Notes: generated by a model from the letters alone, not told the origin. Counted from the stretch's first letter, positions 24,943 to 34,275 are shown. The stretch: DNA of 64,000 bases from Zoogloea sp. 1C4 (GCF_009469605.1 NZ_SSXU01000010.1:1-64000); one strand, 5' to 3'. Translations and numbers: made by a program.

Positions 24943-26148
24943 GTGGTGCTACCTTTTTTCGGCAAGAAGCCTGCACCTGCCGGAACTACTGCACCCCGTT
25001 CCCGGAGCGCTTCCAGCTCCGGCAGCGCCCAGTTGTCATTGAACGGTCTGCCGCGTGGCGGCAACGTCCGCAGCGAGAGCACGACCCTCGATTTCACCAT
25101 CGCCGGCGGTGATCTCAAGCGCATCCTCGCCCAGTGTGCCGACAAGGTGCACGTGGAAGAGGGCGTCGACGAGATGGCTCCGCCGGCCGAAGAAGCCGCC
25201 ATCCTGTTTGCCCACGGCGGCGATGACGAAGCCCGCAGCGTGCTCGAGCACGCGCTAGAGGGCACCATCAACGCCGATGCCCGCTTCAACCTCTGGCAGA
25301 TGCTCCTTGACCTGATGCGCCTTACCGGCCAGCGGGAGCGTTTCGAGGCCCTCAGCCTCGGGTTTGCCACCGAATTCGAGCGCTCGCCCCCGGCCTGGCG
25401 CGATCTGTCTTCCCCGTCGGCCCGGGTCAGTAACGAGCCAAAGGTACAAACGATCAACCTGTCCGGCCATCTCGGCGGTCAGGCTGCCGCCCAGTTTGCC
25501 CAGTTGATCCAGATCGCGATGCGCGCCGGTGCCCTGCGCATCGATCTTGCCCGCCTCAGCGGTGTCGATGACGCCGGTGCCGAGCTGTTGCTGCGCGCGG
25601 TGCGCGGCCTGCGCCGGGCCAAGGTCCGGCTGTCGCTGGGTGGCGCGATCCATCTCGTCAATCTGCTGAGCGGTTTGGTGACTTCCGGCAAGCGCGCCAA
25701 CCAGTCCCTGTGGCTGCTCCTGCTCGAAGTGCTGCAATACACCGATCAGCAGGATCGCTTCGAGGAGCTCGCCGTGGATTACGCGATGACCTTCGAAGAG
25801 TCGCCGCCGTCCTGGGAGCCGCCCCTGACGGTCACCGCCAGCCAGACCGGCGCCGAGCCCCTCGCCACCGCTGCCCGCACCTATGTGCTCGAAGGCGAGA
25901 TCATCGGCCCCAACACCGACACGCTGCGCAAGATCACCGGTTTCGCCGCCGACAAGACCATGGTCGAGGTGGATTGCAGCCGGCTGCGGCGGATGGATTT
26001 CGTCTCTGCCGGCATGCTGTTCAATATCATCTCCCAGCTCCACAACCAGGGGCGGCTGATCGTGCTGACCGGCGTCAATTCGATGGTCGCGGCGCTGATG
26101 CAGGTGATGGGCCTTCATCAGGTGGCCCGGATCGAGCTTCACAGCTGA
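24943..26148 (+). CDS. Duplicated STAS-domain protein
   Basis: About 402 residues, containing two copies of one module. Each copy has a helical piece (LWQMLLDLMRLTGQRERFEA and LWLLLLEVLQYTDQQDRFEE) ending in SPPAW or SPPSW, followed by a STAS-like alpha/beta domain (about 165-245 and 295-400). STAS domains bind nucleotides or partner regulators, as in anti-sigma antagonists. No enzyme motif is seen. GTG 24943 is chosen because TTGGAGGG ends seven bases before it; ATG 24937 is only one base from that site. The protein lies just upstream of hslVU. The partner is unknown. Confidence 0.75.
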   Translation: MVLPFFGKKPAPAGTTAPRSRSASSSGSAQLSLNGLPRGGNVRSESTTLDFTIAGGDLKRILAQCADKVHVEEGVDEMAPPAEEAAILFAHGGDDEARSVLEHALEGTINADARFNLWQMLLDLMRLTGQRERFEALSLGFATEFERSPPAWRDLSSPSARVSNEPKVQTINLSGHLGGQAAAQFAQLIQIAMRAGALRIDLARLSGVDDAGAELLLRAVRGLRRAKVRLSLGGAIHLVNLLSGLVTSGKRANQSLWLLLLEVLQYTDQQDRFEELAVDYAMTFEESPPSWEPPLTVTASQTGAEPLATAARTYVLEGEIIGPNTDTLRKITGFAADKTMVEVDCSRLRRMDFVSAGMLFNIISQLHNQGRLIVLTGVNSMVAALMQVMGLHQVARIELHS

Positions 26149-26250
26149 GCCTTCCGGCCTCGTCCGCAGCGTTTTTTCGGCTGATTCCGTTCCACTCCCA
26201 GGCGTCGTGACGCCGCCAGATCACGCTGTTTCCGCCGCGGGCGGAGTGGG

Positions 26251-26278
26251 CTTGTAATCCGTTTTTTCGTCCCCACAT
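26251..26278 (+). promoter_or_regulatory. Putative heat-shock (sigma-32) promoter of hslVU
   Basis: CTTGTA (26251-26256) and CCCCACAT (26271-26278) are separated by 14 bases, close to the sigma-32 pattern CTTGAA-N13-15-CCCCATnT. Transcription would start around 26285, next to the hslV ATG at 26286, and no Shine-Dalgarno sequence is visible in between, so the transcript may be nearly leaderless. Confidence 0.65.
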
Positions 26279-26285
26279 CCGTGCG

Positions 26286-26825
26286 ATGGAACAATATCAC
26301 GGCACCACCATCCTCTCGGTCCGGCGCGGCCGGCACGTAGCCCTCGGCGGCGACGGCCAGGTCACGCTCGGCAACATCGTCATCAAGGCCAGCGCCCGCA
26401 AGGTGCGCAAGCTCTATCAGGATCGCATCCTGGCCGGTTTTGCCGGCGGCACGGCCGACGCCTTTACCCTTTTCGAACGCTTCGAGGCCAAACTCGAAAA
26501 GCACCAGGGCAACCTCGTGCGCAGTGCCGTCGAGCTCGCCAAGGACTGGCGCACCGACCGCGCCCTGCGCCGGCTCGAAGCCATGCTGGCGGTGGCCGAT
26601 CTCGACAACTCGCTGATCATCACCGGCAACGGCGATGTGCTGGAGCCCGAGCAGGGCATCGTGGCGATCGGCTCTGGCGGCGCCTACGCCCAGTCGGCGG
26701 CCCGTGCGCTCATCGAGAACACCGAGCTCGCCCCCGAAGAGGTGATCAAGAAGTCCCTCACCATCGCCGGCGACCTGTGCATCTACACCAACCAGTGCCA
26801 CACCATCGAAATCCTCAAGCCATGA
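26286..26825 (+). CDS. hslV: ATP-dependent protease peptidase subunit HslV
   Basis: A 179-residue threonine protease that forms the double-ring core of the HslUV heat-shock protease. The pro-sequence MEQYHG precedes TTILSVRRG, and the first Thr becomes the catalytic N-terminus after processing. [10 protein letters not shown] and the [22 protein letters not shown] blocks are standard. Its stop overlaps the hslU start by four bases. It lacks an obvious ribosome-binding site and sits behind a sigma-32-like promoter. Confidence 0.97.
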   Translation: MEQYHGTTILSVRRGRHVALGGDGQVTLGNIVIKASARKVRKLYQDRILAGFAGGTADAFTLFERFEAKLEKHQGNLVRSAVELAKDWRTDRALRRLEAMLAVADLDNSLIITGNGDVLEPEQGIVAIGSGGAYAQSAARALIENTELAPEEVIKKSLTIAGDLCIYTNQCHTIEILKP

Positions 26826-28159
26826 CCCAGATGACTCCCCCGGAGATCGTCTCCGAACTCGACAAGCACATCGTCGGCCAGGGCAAGGCCAAGAAGGCCG
26901 TGGCCGTGGCGCTGCGCAACCGCTGGCGGCGCGCCCAGGTGGCCGAGCCGCTGAAGAGCGAGATCACCCCCAAGAACATCCTGATGATCGGCCCGACCGG
27001 CGTCGGCAAGACCGAGATCGCCCGCCGTCTGGCGCGGCTCGCCAACGCGCCCTTCATCAAGATCGAGGCGACCAAGTTCACCGAGGTGGGCTATGTGGGC
27101 CGCGATGTGGACACGATCATCCGCGATCTGGTGGAAATCGCCATCAAGAGCCACCGCGAGCAGGCCATGAAGAAATGCCGCGATCGCGCGATGGACGCCG
27201 CCGAAGACCGCGTGCTCGACATCCTCTTGCCGCCGGCTCGGCCGACGGTGGGCTTCGGCGCCGAGCCGGCCACGCCGGAAGATAACGCCACCCGCCAGAA
27301 ATTCCGCAAGAAACTGCGCGAGGGCGAGCTCGACGACAAGGAAGTCGAGATCGAGGTGGCGGTGCCCGGCATGAGCGCCGAGATCCTCGCGCCTCCGGGC
27401 ATGGAAGAGCTCACCGGCCAGCTCCAGAGCATGTTCCAGAACATCGGCGGCGGGAAGAAGAAATCCCGCAAGCTGAAGATCAGCGAGGCCATGAAGCTGC
27501 TCGCCGACGAGGAAGCCGCCAAGCTGGTGAACGACGAGGAGCTCAAGCTCGAAGCGCTGCGTATGGTCGAGCAGAACGGCATCGTGTTCCTCGACGAGAT
27601 CGACAAGATCGCCACCCGCTCCGACAGCCACGGTGCTGATGTGTCCCGTCAGGGCGTGCAGCGCGACCTGCTGCCGCTCGTCGAAGGCACGACGATCAGC
27701 ACCAAGTATGGGATGGTGAAGACCGACCACATTCTGTTCATCGCCAGCGGCGCCTTCCATCTGTCGCGCCCGAGCGACCTGATTCCCGAGCTGCAGGGCC
27801 GGTTCCCGATCCGCGTGGAGCTGGAATCCCTCTCCGTCGAGGATTTCGAGCGCATCCTGACCCAGACCGACGCCTGCCTGACGCGTCAGTACGAAGCGCT
27901 GCTTGCCACCGATGGCGTGACGCTGCAGTTTGCGCCGGACGGCATCCGCCGGCTCGCCGAGATCGCCTTCCAGGTCAATGAGAAGACCGAGAACATCGGC
28001 GCCCGCCGGCTGTACACCGTGATGGAAAAGCTGCTGGAAGAGCTGGCCTTCGAGGCCGGCAAGGCAGGCGAGCAGACCGTCACCATCGATGCCGCCTATG
28101 TGGACGGGCGCCTCGAGGTGCTGGCCCAGCGGGAAGACCTGGCGCGCTACGTGCTGTAA
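26822..28159 (+). CDS. hslU: HslU unfoldase ATPase subunit
   Basis: A 445-residue AAA+ unfoldase that feeds substrates into HslV. Walker A GPTGVGKT (57-64), the pore loop of the type GYVG, Walker [13 protein letters not shown], the I-domain (about 110-235, Lys/Glu-rich) and the C-terminal tail ending DLARYVL, which docks into HslV, are all present. ATG 26822 gives the ATGA overlap with hslV and the expected N-terminus [17 protein letters not shown] strong terminator follows. Confidence 0.97.
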   Translation: MTQMTPPEIVSELDKHIVGQGKAKKAVAVALRNRWRRAQVAEPLKSEITPKNILMIGPTGVGKTEIARRLARLANAPFIKIEATKFTEVGYVGRDVDTIIRDLVEIAIKSHREQAMKKCRDRAMDAAEDRVLDILLPPARPTVGFGAEPATPEDNATRQKFRKKLREGELDDKEVEIEVAVPGMSAEILAPPGMEELTGQLQSMFQNIGGGKKKSRKLKISEAMKLLADEEAAKLVNDEELKLEALRMVEQNGIVFLDEIDKIATRSDSHGADVSRQGVQRDLLPLVEGTTISTKYGMVKTDHILFIASGAFHLSRPSDLIPELQGRFPIRVELESLSVEDFERILTQTDACLTRQYEALLATDGVTLQFAPDGIRRLAEIAFQVNEKTENIGARRLYTVMEKLLEELAFEAGKAGEQTVTIDAAYVDGRLEVLAQREDLARYVL

Positions 28160-28190
28160 GGCTGCGCCGGGCTCATCCGGATGCTGTCGA

Positions 28191-28222
28191 ATGAGGGGCT
28201 ACCGGGGTAGCCCCTCATTTAT
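28191..28222 (+). terminator. Terminator after hslVU
   Basis: The arms ATGAGGGGCTACC (28191-28203) and GGTAGCCCCTCAT (28206-28218) form a near-perfect hairpin followed by TTATTTC. It ends the hslVU transcript about 30 bases past the stop. Confidence 0.85.
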
Positions 28223-28308
28223 TTCATGGGTCGGATGGCGTATACCGTCGGGCGAGCGTCGCCGGAGAGTGGCGCCGATTCCTCCCCAGAACTCGTCACC
28301 TGCACGCC

Positions 28309-29181
28309 ATGCTCCTGCGCATCGTCTCCATCCTCTTTCCGCTCTTTGCCATCACCGCGGTGGGCTTTCTGGTTGGCCGGCGGGCGAAGCCGGATCTGTC
28401 CCAGGCCAACAAGCTCAACATGGATGTGTTCGTGCCGGCGCTGGTGTTCGGCGCGCTGGCCAACAAGTCCTTCCACATCATGCAGTTCCTGCCGCTGCTG
28501 GGGGCGACCACGGTGGCGGTGGTGGGCTCGGGGCTGGTCGGCTGGGGCGTGGCGCGGATGATCGGCGTGGCGCCGCGCACTTTCGTGCCGCCGATGATGT
28601 TCAACAACTGCGGCAACCTGGGCCTGCCCCTGGCGGTGCTGGCCTTCGGCGAGGAGGCGCTGGCGCCGGCGGTGGTGATGTTCATGGTGTCGAACCTCAT
28701 CCACTTCACCTTTGGCGCCTGGTATCTCGATCACCACGCGCGCCTGGCGAGCGTGTGGCGCGTGCCCTCGGTGCTGGCCACGCTGGCGGGGCTGGCGGTG
28801 GGCATCGCCGGCATCGAGGTGTGGCAGCCGGCGATGCTGGCGATCAAGATGCTCGGCGACATCTCGATTCCGCTGATGCTGTTTGCACTGGGGGTGCGGA
28901 TCAGCGAGTCGCGCATCTCGGCGATCCGGCTCGGGATGACCGGCGCGGTGGCGCGGCCGGCGATCGGCATGGCGCTGTCGGTGGTGCTGATCTGGCTGGT
29001 GCCGCTGCCCGAGCGCGAGCGGGCGCTGCTGCTGGTGTTCGGCGCGCTGCCGCCGGCGGTGCTCAACTACATGTTTGCCGAGCGCTACCACCAGGAGCCG
29101 GAGAAGGTGGCGTCGATGGTGCTGATCGGCAACGTGCTGGCGGTGGCCTTCCTGCCGCTGGCGCTGGCGATGGCCTTGTGA
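28309..29181 (+). CDS. AEC-family transporter (auxin efflux carrier fold)
   Basis: A 290-residue inner-membrane protein with about ten hydrophobic segments, of the auxin efflux carrier (AEC) family; bacterial members export or exchange organic anions such as malate or malonate. The conserved N-terminal PLFAITAVGFLVGRR and the mid-protein NNCGNLGLPLAVLAFGEEAL, a family hallmark, are visible. It stands alone after the hslVU terminator and converges on the hsp15 gene with a 6-base gap. No strong ribosome site precedes the ATG. Substrate unknown. Confidence 0.85.
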   Translation: MLLRIVSILFPLFAITAVGFLVGRRAKPDLSQANKLNMDVFVPALVFGALANKSFHIMQFLPLLGATTVAVVGSGLVGWGVARMIGVAPRTFVPPMMFNNCGNLGLPLAVLAFGEEALAPAVVMFMVSNLIHFTFGAWYLDHHARLASVWRVPSVLATLAGLAVGIAGIEVWQPAMLAIKMLGDISIPLMLFALGVRISESRISAIRLGMTGAVARPAIGMALSVVLIWLVPLPERERALLLVFGALPPAVLNYMFAERYHQEPEKVASMVLIGNVLAVAFLPLALAMAL

Positions 29182-29187
29182 CGGGGC

Positions 29188-29589
29188 TCAGCCGCCGCTG
29201 TTGAAGCGCCCGATCAGCCGGCGGTCGCGCTTGGTGGGGCGGCCGTGAAGGTCGGCGCCGGGCGTGGCGGCGAACTTGCGTTCTTCCCGCGCCGTTTCGC
29301 GGGCGGCGATGCTTTCAGGCGTTTCGGCGTAGAGCGTCTGGGCCACAGTGGCGCTGCCGCGCTTCTCGGCGATGCCTGTGACGATCAGCGTAAATCGGGC
29401 TTCGGCTAGCTGGATCTCTACCCGATCGCCGATCTTGACGTCTTTTGCGGGTTTGACGCGGATGCCGTTGAGCTGCACCTTGCCGCCTTCGACGGCGTCG
29501 GTGGCGAGGGTGCGATGCTTGAAGAAGCGGGCCGCCCACAGCCATTTGTCGAGGCGGGTGCGGTCGGTGGAGTCGTGGCTGTCTTTCAT
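29188..29589 (-). CDS. Heat-shock protein 15 (S4 RNA-binding domain)
   Basis: A 133-residue Hsp15/HslR-type protein that binds 50S subunits still carrying peptidyl-tRNA and helps recycle stalled ribosomes. The S4 domain occupies about residues 12-75: TRLDKWLWAARFFKHRTLA, GGKVQLNGIRVKPAKDVKIGD. The basic tail KRDRRLIGRFNSGG is typical. Its ATG overlaps the regA stop (ATGA), so it is co-translated with the RegBA redox regulators rather than standing in a heat-shock unit. Confidence 0.9.
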   Translation of the reverse strand: MKDSHDSTDRTRLDKWLWAARFFKHRTLATDAVEGGKVQLNGIRVKPAKDVKIGDRVEIQLAEARFTLIVTGIAEKRGSATVAQTLYAETPESIAARETAREERKFAATPGADLHGRPTKRDRRLIGRFNSGG

Positions 29590-30128
29590 TCCTTGACCGG
29601 CCGTTTGGCCAGTTTCCGTTGCAGGGTGCGTCGGTGCATTTTAAGCGCACGCGCCGTGGCGGAGATGTTTCCGTCGTTTTCGCTGAGCACCCGCTGGATG
29701 TGCTCCCACTCCAGCCGGTCCACCGACATCGGCGCCGCCGACGGCGTGTCGTCGATGACCACCTCGGTGGCCGAGAGCGCCTTCAGGATCGCATCCACGT
29801 CGGCTGGCTTGGCGAGGTACTGGGTGGCGCCCAGCTTGATCGCGTCGACGGTGGTGGCGATGCTGGCGTAGCCGGTCAGCACCAGGATGCGGCAGTCGGG
29901 ATTGACCGCCAGCAGCGGCTCGATGAGGCGCAGGCCGGAGCTGCCGGCGATGTTGAGGTCGAGGACTACGTATTCGGGCTCGTGCTCGCGGGCGAGGCCG
30001 AGGGCGCTCTCGGGATCGGCGGCGCCGAACACCGTGAAGCCGCGCTGGCCGAGGGCGCGGGTGAGCACGCGGTTGAAGACGGGGTCGTCGTCGATGACGA
30101 GGATGTGGGGGGCGTCCTGGGAGCTCAT
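29586..30128 (-). CDS. regA: RegA/PrrA-type redox response regulator
   Basis: A 180-residue response regulator of the RegA/PrrA/ActR family. The receiver domain (about 8-120) has the phosphorylated Asp at 57 in VVLDLNIAGSSGL. After a short proline-containing linker the C-terminal Fis-type helix-turn-helix (about 140-175) reads GNISATARALKMHRRTLQRKL, the near-invariant RegA DNA-binding helix. Family members control respiration, carbon fixation, nitrogen fixation and photosynthesis genes by redox state. It overlaps the regB stop by four bases and is followed by hsp15. Confidence 0.93.
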   Translation of the reverse strand: MSSQDAPHILVIDDDPVFNRVLTRALGQRGFTVFGAADPESALGLAREHEPEYVVLDLNIAGSSGLRLIEPLLAVNPDCRILVLTGYASIATTVDAIKLGATQYLAKPADVDAILKALSATEVVIDDTPSAAPMSVDRLEWEHIQRVLSENDGNISATARALKMHRRTLQRKLAKRPVKE

Positions 30129-31354
30129 GGCTGAATCGAGGCAAGAGGAAGGCTGAGGGTGGCGATGGTGCCGCCGCCGGGGCGGGGCGCGAAGCGGATG
30201 CCGCCGCCGCAGCGCTCGGCGGCGCTGCCGGCCAGCAGCAGGCCGATGCCCAGGCCCTGGCCAGGGCTGCGCGGCGCGGCTTCGTCGACGGGCATGCCGG
30301 GGCCGCGGTCGAGCACCCGGATGACGAGCTCGGCGCCGTCGATGCCGGCTTCGCATTCGATGCCCGCCGGATCGGCGTCGGCGGCGTTGTTGATGAGGTT
30401 GTGGATGGCCTGTTCGAGGGTTGTGTCGGCCACCAGCGTGGGGGCGGGATTGCCGCAGTCGATGCGGGTGGCCAGCGGTACGTGGGGCCGCTGGCTGCGC
30501 CAGCGCTCGATGATGCCGGCGAGCCAGGCATCGGCGGCCATCGTGGAGCCGCCTTCGGCGCGCAGGCTGCCGGCGCGCAGGGTGAGCCCGCCGAGGATCG
30601 TCTTGCAGTGGGCGATCTGGGTGAGGAGGATCTCGGCGTCGGCCCGGGTGTCGTCGTCGAGGCCCGGGTTGCGGGCGAGTTCGCCGGCGACGATGGCCAT
30701 CGTGCCCAGCGGCGTGCCGAGCTCGTGAGCGGCGCCGGCGGCGAGGTTGCCCAGGGCGACGATGCGCTCGCTGCGCAGGCTGGACTCGCGGGCTTCGGCC
30801 AGCGCCTGGTCGCGGCGACGGATGGCGGCGGTCATGCGCACCACGTACCACACGATCACCCCCGCCGAGAGGGCGAAGGTGAGCCACATGCCGGCCAGGT
30901 GCCAATGCACGGCGAGGCCCGAGTCGTAGATGTCGAGCTGCTCGTTGAAATCCCACAGCACCGAATAGGCCACCACGGCCAGCACCGCCAGCGGCCAGGC
31001 CCACCGTCCGGGGAGGATCGCCGCGCCGATCGCGACCAGCGGCAACAGCAGCGAAATCAACGGGTTGGTGGCGCCGCCGGTGAAGTACAGGAACACGCTC
31101 CAGGCGCCCAGCTCGATGCACAGCTGGGCGAACAGCTCGGCCGGGCGGATGGCGCTGATGCGGGCGGCGCGCAGCATCGACAGCCCGTTGATGACGATCA
31201 GCGTGACCGCCACCGGGAGCAGGGCGGCGCCGGGGAGGGGAATGTCGAGGAGCCAGGGCACGAAGAGCAGCACGCCCAGCATCGTCCCGATGGACAGCCA
31301 GCGCAGACCGATCAGGCGGCGCAGGGCATCGGTGGGGCTGGCGGGTGAGGGCAT
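30125..31354 (-). CDS. regB: RegB/PrrB-type redox sensor histidine kinase
   Basis: A 409-residue inner-membrane histidine kinase with about six N-terminal membrane segments (10-175). Marks of the RegB family are the quinone-sensing motif GGATNPL (93-99), the H-box AAGAAHELGTPLGT with phosphorylated His210, and Cys250 (IAHCKTIL) at the position of the redox-active cysteine. N box (NLINNAADA) and G boxes follow. ATG 31354 is taken; the open frame upstream is not membrane-like. With RegA it passes the state of the ubiquinone pool and oxygen to gene expression. Confidence 0.93.
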   Translation of the reverse strand: MPSPASPTDALRRLIGLRWLSIGTMLGVLLFVPWLLDIPLPGAALLPVAVTLIVINGLSMLRAARISAIRPAELFAQLCIELGAWSVFLYFTGGATNPLISLLLPLVAIGAAILPGRWAWPLAVLAVVAYSVLWDFNEQLDIYDSGLAVHWHLAGMWLTFALSAGVIVWYVVRMTAAIRRRDQALAEARESSLRSERIVALGNLAAGAAHELGTPLGTMAIVAGELARNPGLDDDTRADAEILLTQIAHCKTILGGLTLRAGSLRAEGGSTMAADAWLAGIIERWRSQRPHVPLATRIDCGNPAPTLVADTTLEQAIHNLINNAADADPAGIECEAGIDGAELVIRVLDRGPGMPVDEAAPRSPGQGLGIGLLLAGSAAERCGGGIRFAPRPGGGTIATLSLPLASIQP

Positions 31355-31689
31355 TGCGGTGTGCCTGGGAGGAGGAAAACGGGTCGGCGGATTATCGCCG
31401 AAGCGGGCGCCAGGCCTCGCGCTGAAGGCATCGGAGAGGCTGCGGTGGATTGTCGCAGCCCGCCTTTTTGACATTTTTTCGGGCTTTCGGGCATGTTTTC
31501 GAAAATAGTGTTTGCATTAGTGGCCGATACAGTGCACAGTCCGACCTCGCGATCTTCAAGTAGTGTTGTTGTTGTCTGGTTCAGTACCCGCAGCCCTGCG
31601 GCAGTCTTTCCTTCATCACCCCGCCGTCTTGAGTTTCGCCCTTCCCAGGGGGAAAACCCTGTTTTAACGTTTTTTCAAGGATATTCATC
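31355..31689. other. Divergent regB / cold-shock gene intergenic region
   Basis: 335 bases without a gene. It holds the start regions of regB (minus) and of the cold-shock gene (plus). The part nearest the cold-shock gene (about 31490-31689) is probably a long 5' leader, as is usual for csp mRNAs, and ends in a T-rich stretch before the ATG. I could not place promoters with confidence. Confidence 0.5.
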
Positions 31690-31896
31690 ATGGCAGCAGG
31701 TACCGTGAAGTGGTTCAACGATTCCAAGGGCTTCGGTTTCATCACCCCGGAAAACGGCGGTGACGATCTGTTCGCTCACTTCTCCGCCATCCAGTCCAAG
31801 GGTTTCAAGACCCTGACTGAAGGCCAGCGCGTGACCTTCGACGTGGTCACCGGCCCGAAGGGCCAGCAGGCCGCCAACATCGTTCCGGTGGCCTAA
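31690..31896 (+). CDS. Cold-shock domain protein (CspA family)
   Basis: A 68-residue single cold-shock domain, an RNA/DNA chaperone. RNP1 (KGFGFI) and RNP2 (LFAHF) nucleic-acid-binding motifs and the N-terminal GTVKWFND are intact. Start at ATG 31690. The leader is long, and the gene ends before two GC-rich hairpins (31911-31932 and 31968-31992). Whether it is cold-induced or constitutive cannot be told from the sequence. Confidence 0.97.
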   Translation: MAAGTVKWFNDSKGFGFITPENGGDDLFAHFSAIQSKGFKTLTEGQRVTFDVVTGPKGQQAANIVPVA

Positions 31897-31910
31897 GTTC
31901 CGGTCGATAC

Positions 31911-31992
31911 CAGCCCGGCGGGAGCCGGGCTGCGGAACGCGGCAACGCTGTTCCGGACGCATCCCAGAAGCCCGGCCCATGCCGGGCTTTTT
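31911..31992 (+). terminator. Double hairpin terminator after the cold-shock gene
   Basis: First hairpin: CAGCCCGGC (31911-31919) and GCCGGGCTG (31924-31932), no T run. Second: AAGCCCGGC (31968-31976) and GCCGGGCTT (31981-31989) with a T run to 31992. The second is the intrinsic terminator; the two share almost the same stem sequence. Confidence 0.85.
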
Positions 31993-32008
31993 GCTGTCCA
32001 CGCGCCAG

Positions 32009-32050
32009 ATCCCCGCCCCGCGAAATCCGCCCGGCGGGGATTTTCTTTTT
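32009..32050 (+). terminator. Third terminator-like hairpin
   Basis: ATCCCCGCC (32009-32017) and GGCGGGGAT (32033-32041) with a 15-base loop, followed by TTTCTTTTT. It would stop any read-through from the cold-shock gene before the symporter operon. Confidence 0.65.
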
Positions 32051-32090
32051 CTGTGCGTGCTTCTTGCTCCTTGTTAAGGCGATTTCTCAG

Positions 32091-32132
32091 CTGTAAGCGA
32101 ACGTAAGTTCACCGTAAGTCTGCGCCGGTAAC
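32091..32132 (+). promoter_or_regulatory. GTAAG direct repeats upstream of the DUF485-actP operon
   Basis: GTAAG occurs at 32093, 32103 and 32114, with GTAA again at 32128. Spacing of the first three is 10-11 bases, one helical turn, as expected for a factor binding in tandem on one face of DNA. They lie about 70-105 bases before the first gene of the operon. Confidence 0.4.
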
Positions 32133-32197
32133 TTGCGATCACCCTTAGGGCGCCCCACGGTGCCCAGCAAGGTTAATTCGAAGAGGAGGAGAAAGAC

Positions 32198-32506
32198 ATG
32201 AGAGACGACCTCGGCGACCGCATCCGGGCAAATCCGAAGTACCAGGAGCTGGTCTCGAAACGCAATTCATACGGCTGGATCATGACTGCGTTGATGATGA
32301 TTGTTTACTACGGCTACATCCTGCTGGTGGCCTTCAACAAGGAGTTCCTCGCCCAGAAGACCGGCGCGGGCGTGATGTCGATTGGTATTCCCATCGGCGT
32401 TGGCGTGATCCTGTTCACCATCATCATTACCGGCATTTACATCCGTCGTGCCAATACCGAATTCGACGATCTGAAGGCTCAGGTCATCAAGGAGGCAACC
32501 AAGTGA
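32198..32506 (+). CDS. DUF485 small membrane protein (YjcH-like)
   Basis: A 102-residue inner-membrane protein with two helices (about 25-47 and 60-85: [37 protein letters not shown]) and the DUF485 end [10 protein letters not shown]. This family is always found directly before ActP-type acetate symporters and is thought to assist them. An AGAGGAGGAG ribosome site precedes the ATG. Its stop overlaps the symporter start. Confidence 0.93.
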   Translation: MRDDLGDRIRANPKYQELVSKRNSYGWIMTALMMIVYYGYILLVAFNKEFLAQKTGAGVMSIGIPIGVGVILFTIIITGIYIRRANTEFDDLKAQVIKEATK

Positions 32507-34275
32507 TGCGTACTTCCAAACTTATCCTTGGCCTCCTGGCGGTGCTGGCTTCCGGTGCCGCCCTGGCTGCCGGTGCCGACCTCGGTCAGGCCGAAAAGCA
32601 GGCCACCAACTGGACCGCGATCATCATGTTCGGCATCTTCGTTGCCGGCACGATGTTCATCACCAAGTGGGCCGCTTCCAAGACCAAGTCGGCTGCCGAC
32701 TTCTACACTGCCGGCGGTGGCATCACCGGCTTCCAGAACGGCCTGGCGATCGCCGGTGACTACATGTCCGCCGCGTCCTTCCTGGGTATTTCCGCCGCGG
32801 TGATGGCCAACGGCTACGACGGCCTGATCTTTGCGATCGGCTTCCTCGTGGGCTGGCCGGTCATCACCTTCCTGATGGCAGAGCGTCTGCGCAACCTCGG
32901 CAAATTCACCTTCGCCGACGTGGCCGGTTACCGCTTCCAGCAGACCCCGATCCGTGCCTTTGCTGCTTCCGGCACGCTGGTCGTGGTGGCCTTCTACCTC
33001 ATCGCCCAGATGGTCGGTGCCGGTCAGCTGATCAAGCTGCTCTTCGGCCTCGAGTACTGGATGGCTGTGGTGATCGTTGGCGCGCTGATGATGGTTTATG
33101 TGCTCTTCGGTGGCATGACCGCCACCACCTGGGTGCAGATCATCAAGGCCGTGCTGCTGCTGGCCGGTGCGTCGTTCATGGCGTTCATGGTGCTCGTCAA
33201 GTTCGGCTTCAGCCCGGAAGCGATGTTCGCCAAGGCTGTCGAGATCAAGACCGCCCTCGCCGCCAAGGACGCCAAGCTGATCGCCGATGCCGCGACCGCT
33301 GCTGCCGCCTCCGGCAAGGATGTGGCCGAAGTGACCGCCGCGATGGCCGCCAAGAAGGGCGACTCCATCATGGGCCCGGGCTCCTTCGTGAAGGATCCGA
33401 TCTCCGCCATCTCCTTCGGTATGGCGCTGATGTTCGGTACCGCTGGTCTCCCGCACATCCTGATGCGTTTCTTCACCGTGCCGGATGCCAAGGAAGCCCG
33501 TAAGTCCGTGGGCTGGGCGACTGTCTGGATCGGCTACTTCTACATCCTGACCTTCGTGATCGGCTTTGGCGCCATCTGCTTCGTGCTGACCGACCCGACC
33601 TTCCTGGATGCCAAGGGTGTCTTGAAGGGCGGCGGCAACATGGCGGCCATCCACCTGGCCAACGCCGTTGGCGGCAACATCTTCCTCGGCTTCATCTCCG
33701 CGGTTGCGTTCGCCACCATCCTGGCCGTGGTTGCCGGTCTGACCCTGTCCGGTGCTTCCGCCGTGTCGCACGACTTGTACGCCACCGTGTTCAAGAAGGG
33801 CAATGCCGACTCCGCCGCCGAACTGCGTGTCTCCCGTATCACCACCATCGTCCTGGGTGTGATCGCGGTTGTCCTGGGTATCGCCTTCGAAAAGCAGAAC
33901 ATCGCCTTCATGGTGTCCCTGGCCTTCGCCATCGCCGCTTCGGCCAACTTCCCGGTGCTCTTCATGAGCGTGCTGTGGAAGGACTGCACCACCAAGGGTG
34001 CGGTGATCGGTGGTTTCCTCGGCCTGCTCAGCGCCGTGGTGATGACCGTCCTGTCCGACTCGGTGTGGGTTGCCACCCTGGGTAACCCGAAGGGTTCCGC
34101 TCCGTTCCCCTACACCTCGCCGGCCCTGTTCTCCATGACCATCGGCTTCGTGGGTATCTGGATCTTCTCGCTGCTCGACCGCAGCCCGAACGCCCAGCAG
34201 GAACGTGCTGACTTTGCTGCCCAGCTGATCCGTTCCGAAACCGGTATCGGTGCTGCTGGTGCCTCTGGTCACTAA
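32506..34275 (+). CDS. actP: ActP-type cation/organic acid symporter, long form
   Basis: A 589-residue solute:sodium symporter family protein, most similar in layout to acetate permease ActP. Signal-like N-terminus, then about 13 membrane segments; hallmark blocks are [25 protein letters not shown] and [24 protein letters not shown]. It differs from the second copy in this window by an insertion of about 34 residues (near 245-285) rich in Ala, Lys and Asp, between two membrane segments. ATG 32506 shares a base with the upstream stop; GTG 32503 is an alternative. Acetate or a related short acid is the likely substrate. Confidence 0.9.
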   Translation: MRTSKLILGLLAVLASGAALAAGADLGQAEKQATNWTAIIMFGIFVAGTMFITKWAASKTKSAADFYTAGGGITGFQNGLAIAGDYMSAASFLGISAAVMANGYDGLIFAIGFLVGWPVITFLMAERLRNLGKFTFADVAGYRFQQTPIRAFAASGTLVVVAFYLIAQMVGAGQLIKLLFGLEYWMAVVIVGALMMVYVLFGGMTATTWVQIIKAVLLLAGASFMAFMVLVKFGFSPEAMFAKAVEIKTALAAKDAKLIADAATAAAASGKDVAEVTAAMAAKKGDSIMGPGSFVKDPISAISFGMALMFGTAGLPHILMRFFTVPDAKEARKSVGWATVWIGYFYILTFVIGFGAICFVLTDPTFLDAKGVLKGGGNMAAIHLANAVGGNIFLGFISAVAFATILAVVAGLTLSGASAVSHDLYATVFKKGNADSAAELRVSRITTIVLGVIAVVLGIAFEKQNIAFMVSLAFAIAASANFPVLFMSVLWKDCTTKGAVIGGFLGLLSAVVMTVLSDSVWVATLGNPKGSAPFPYTSPALFSMTIGFVGIWIFSLLDRSPNAQQERADFAAQLIRSETGIGAAGASGH

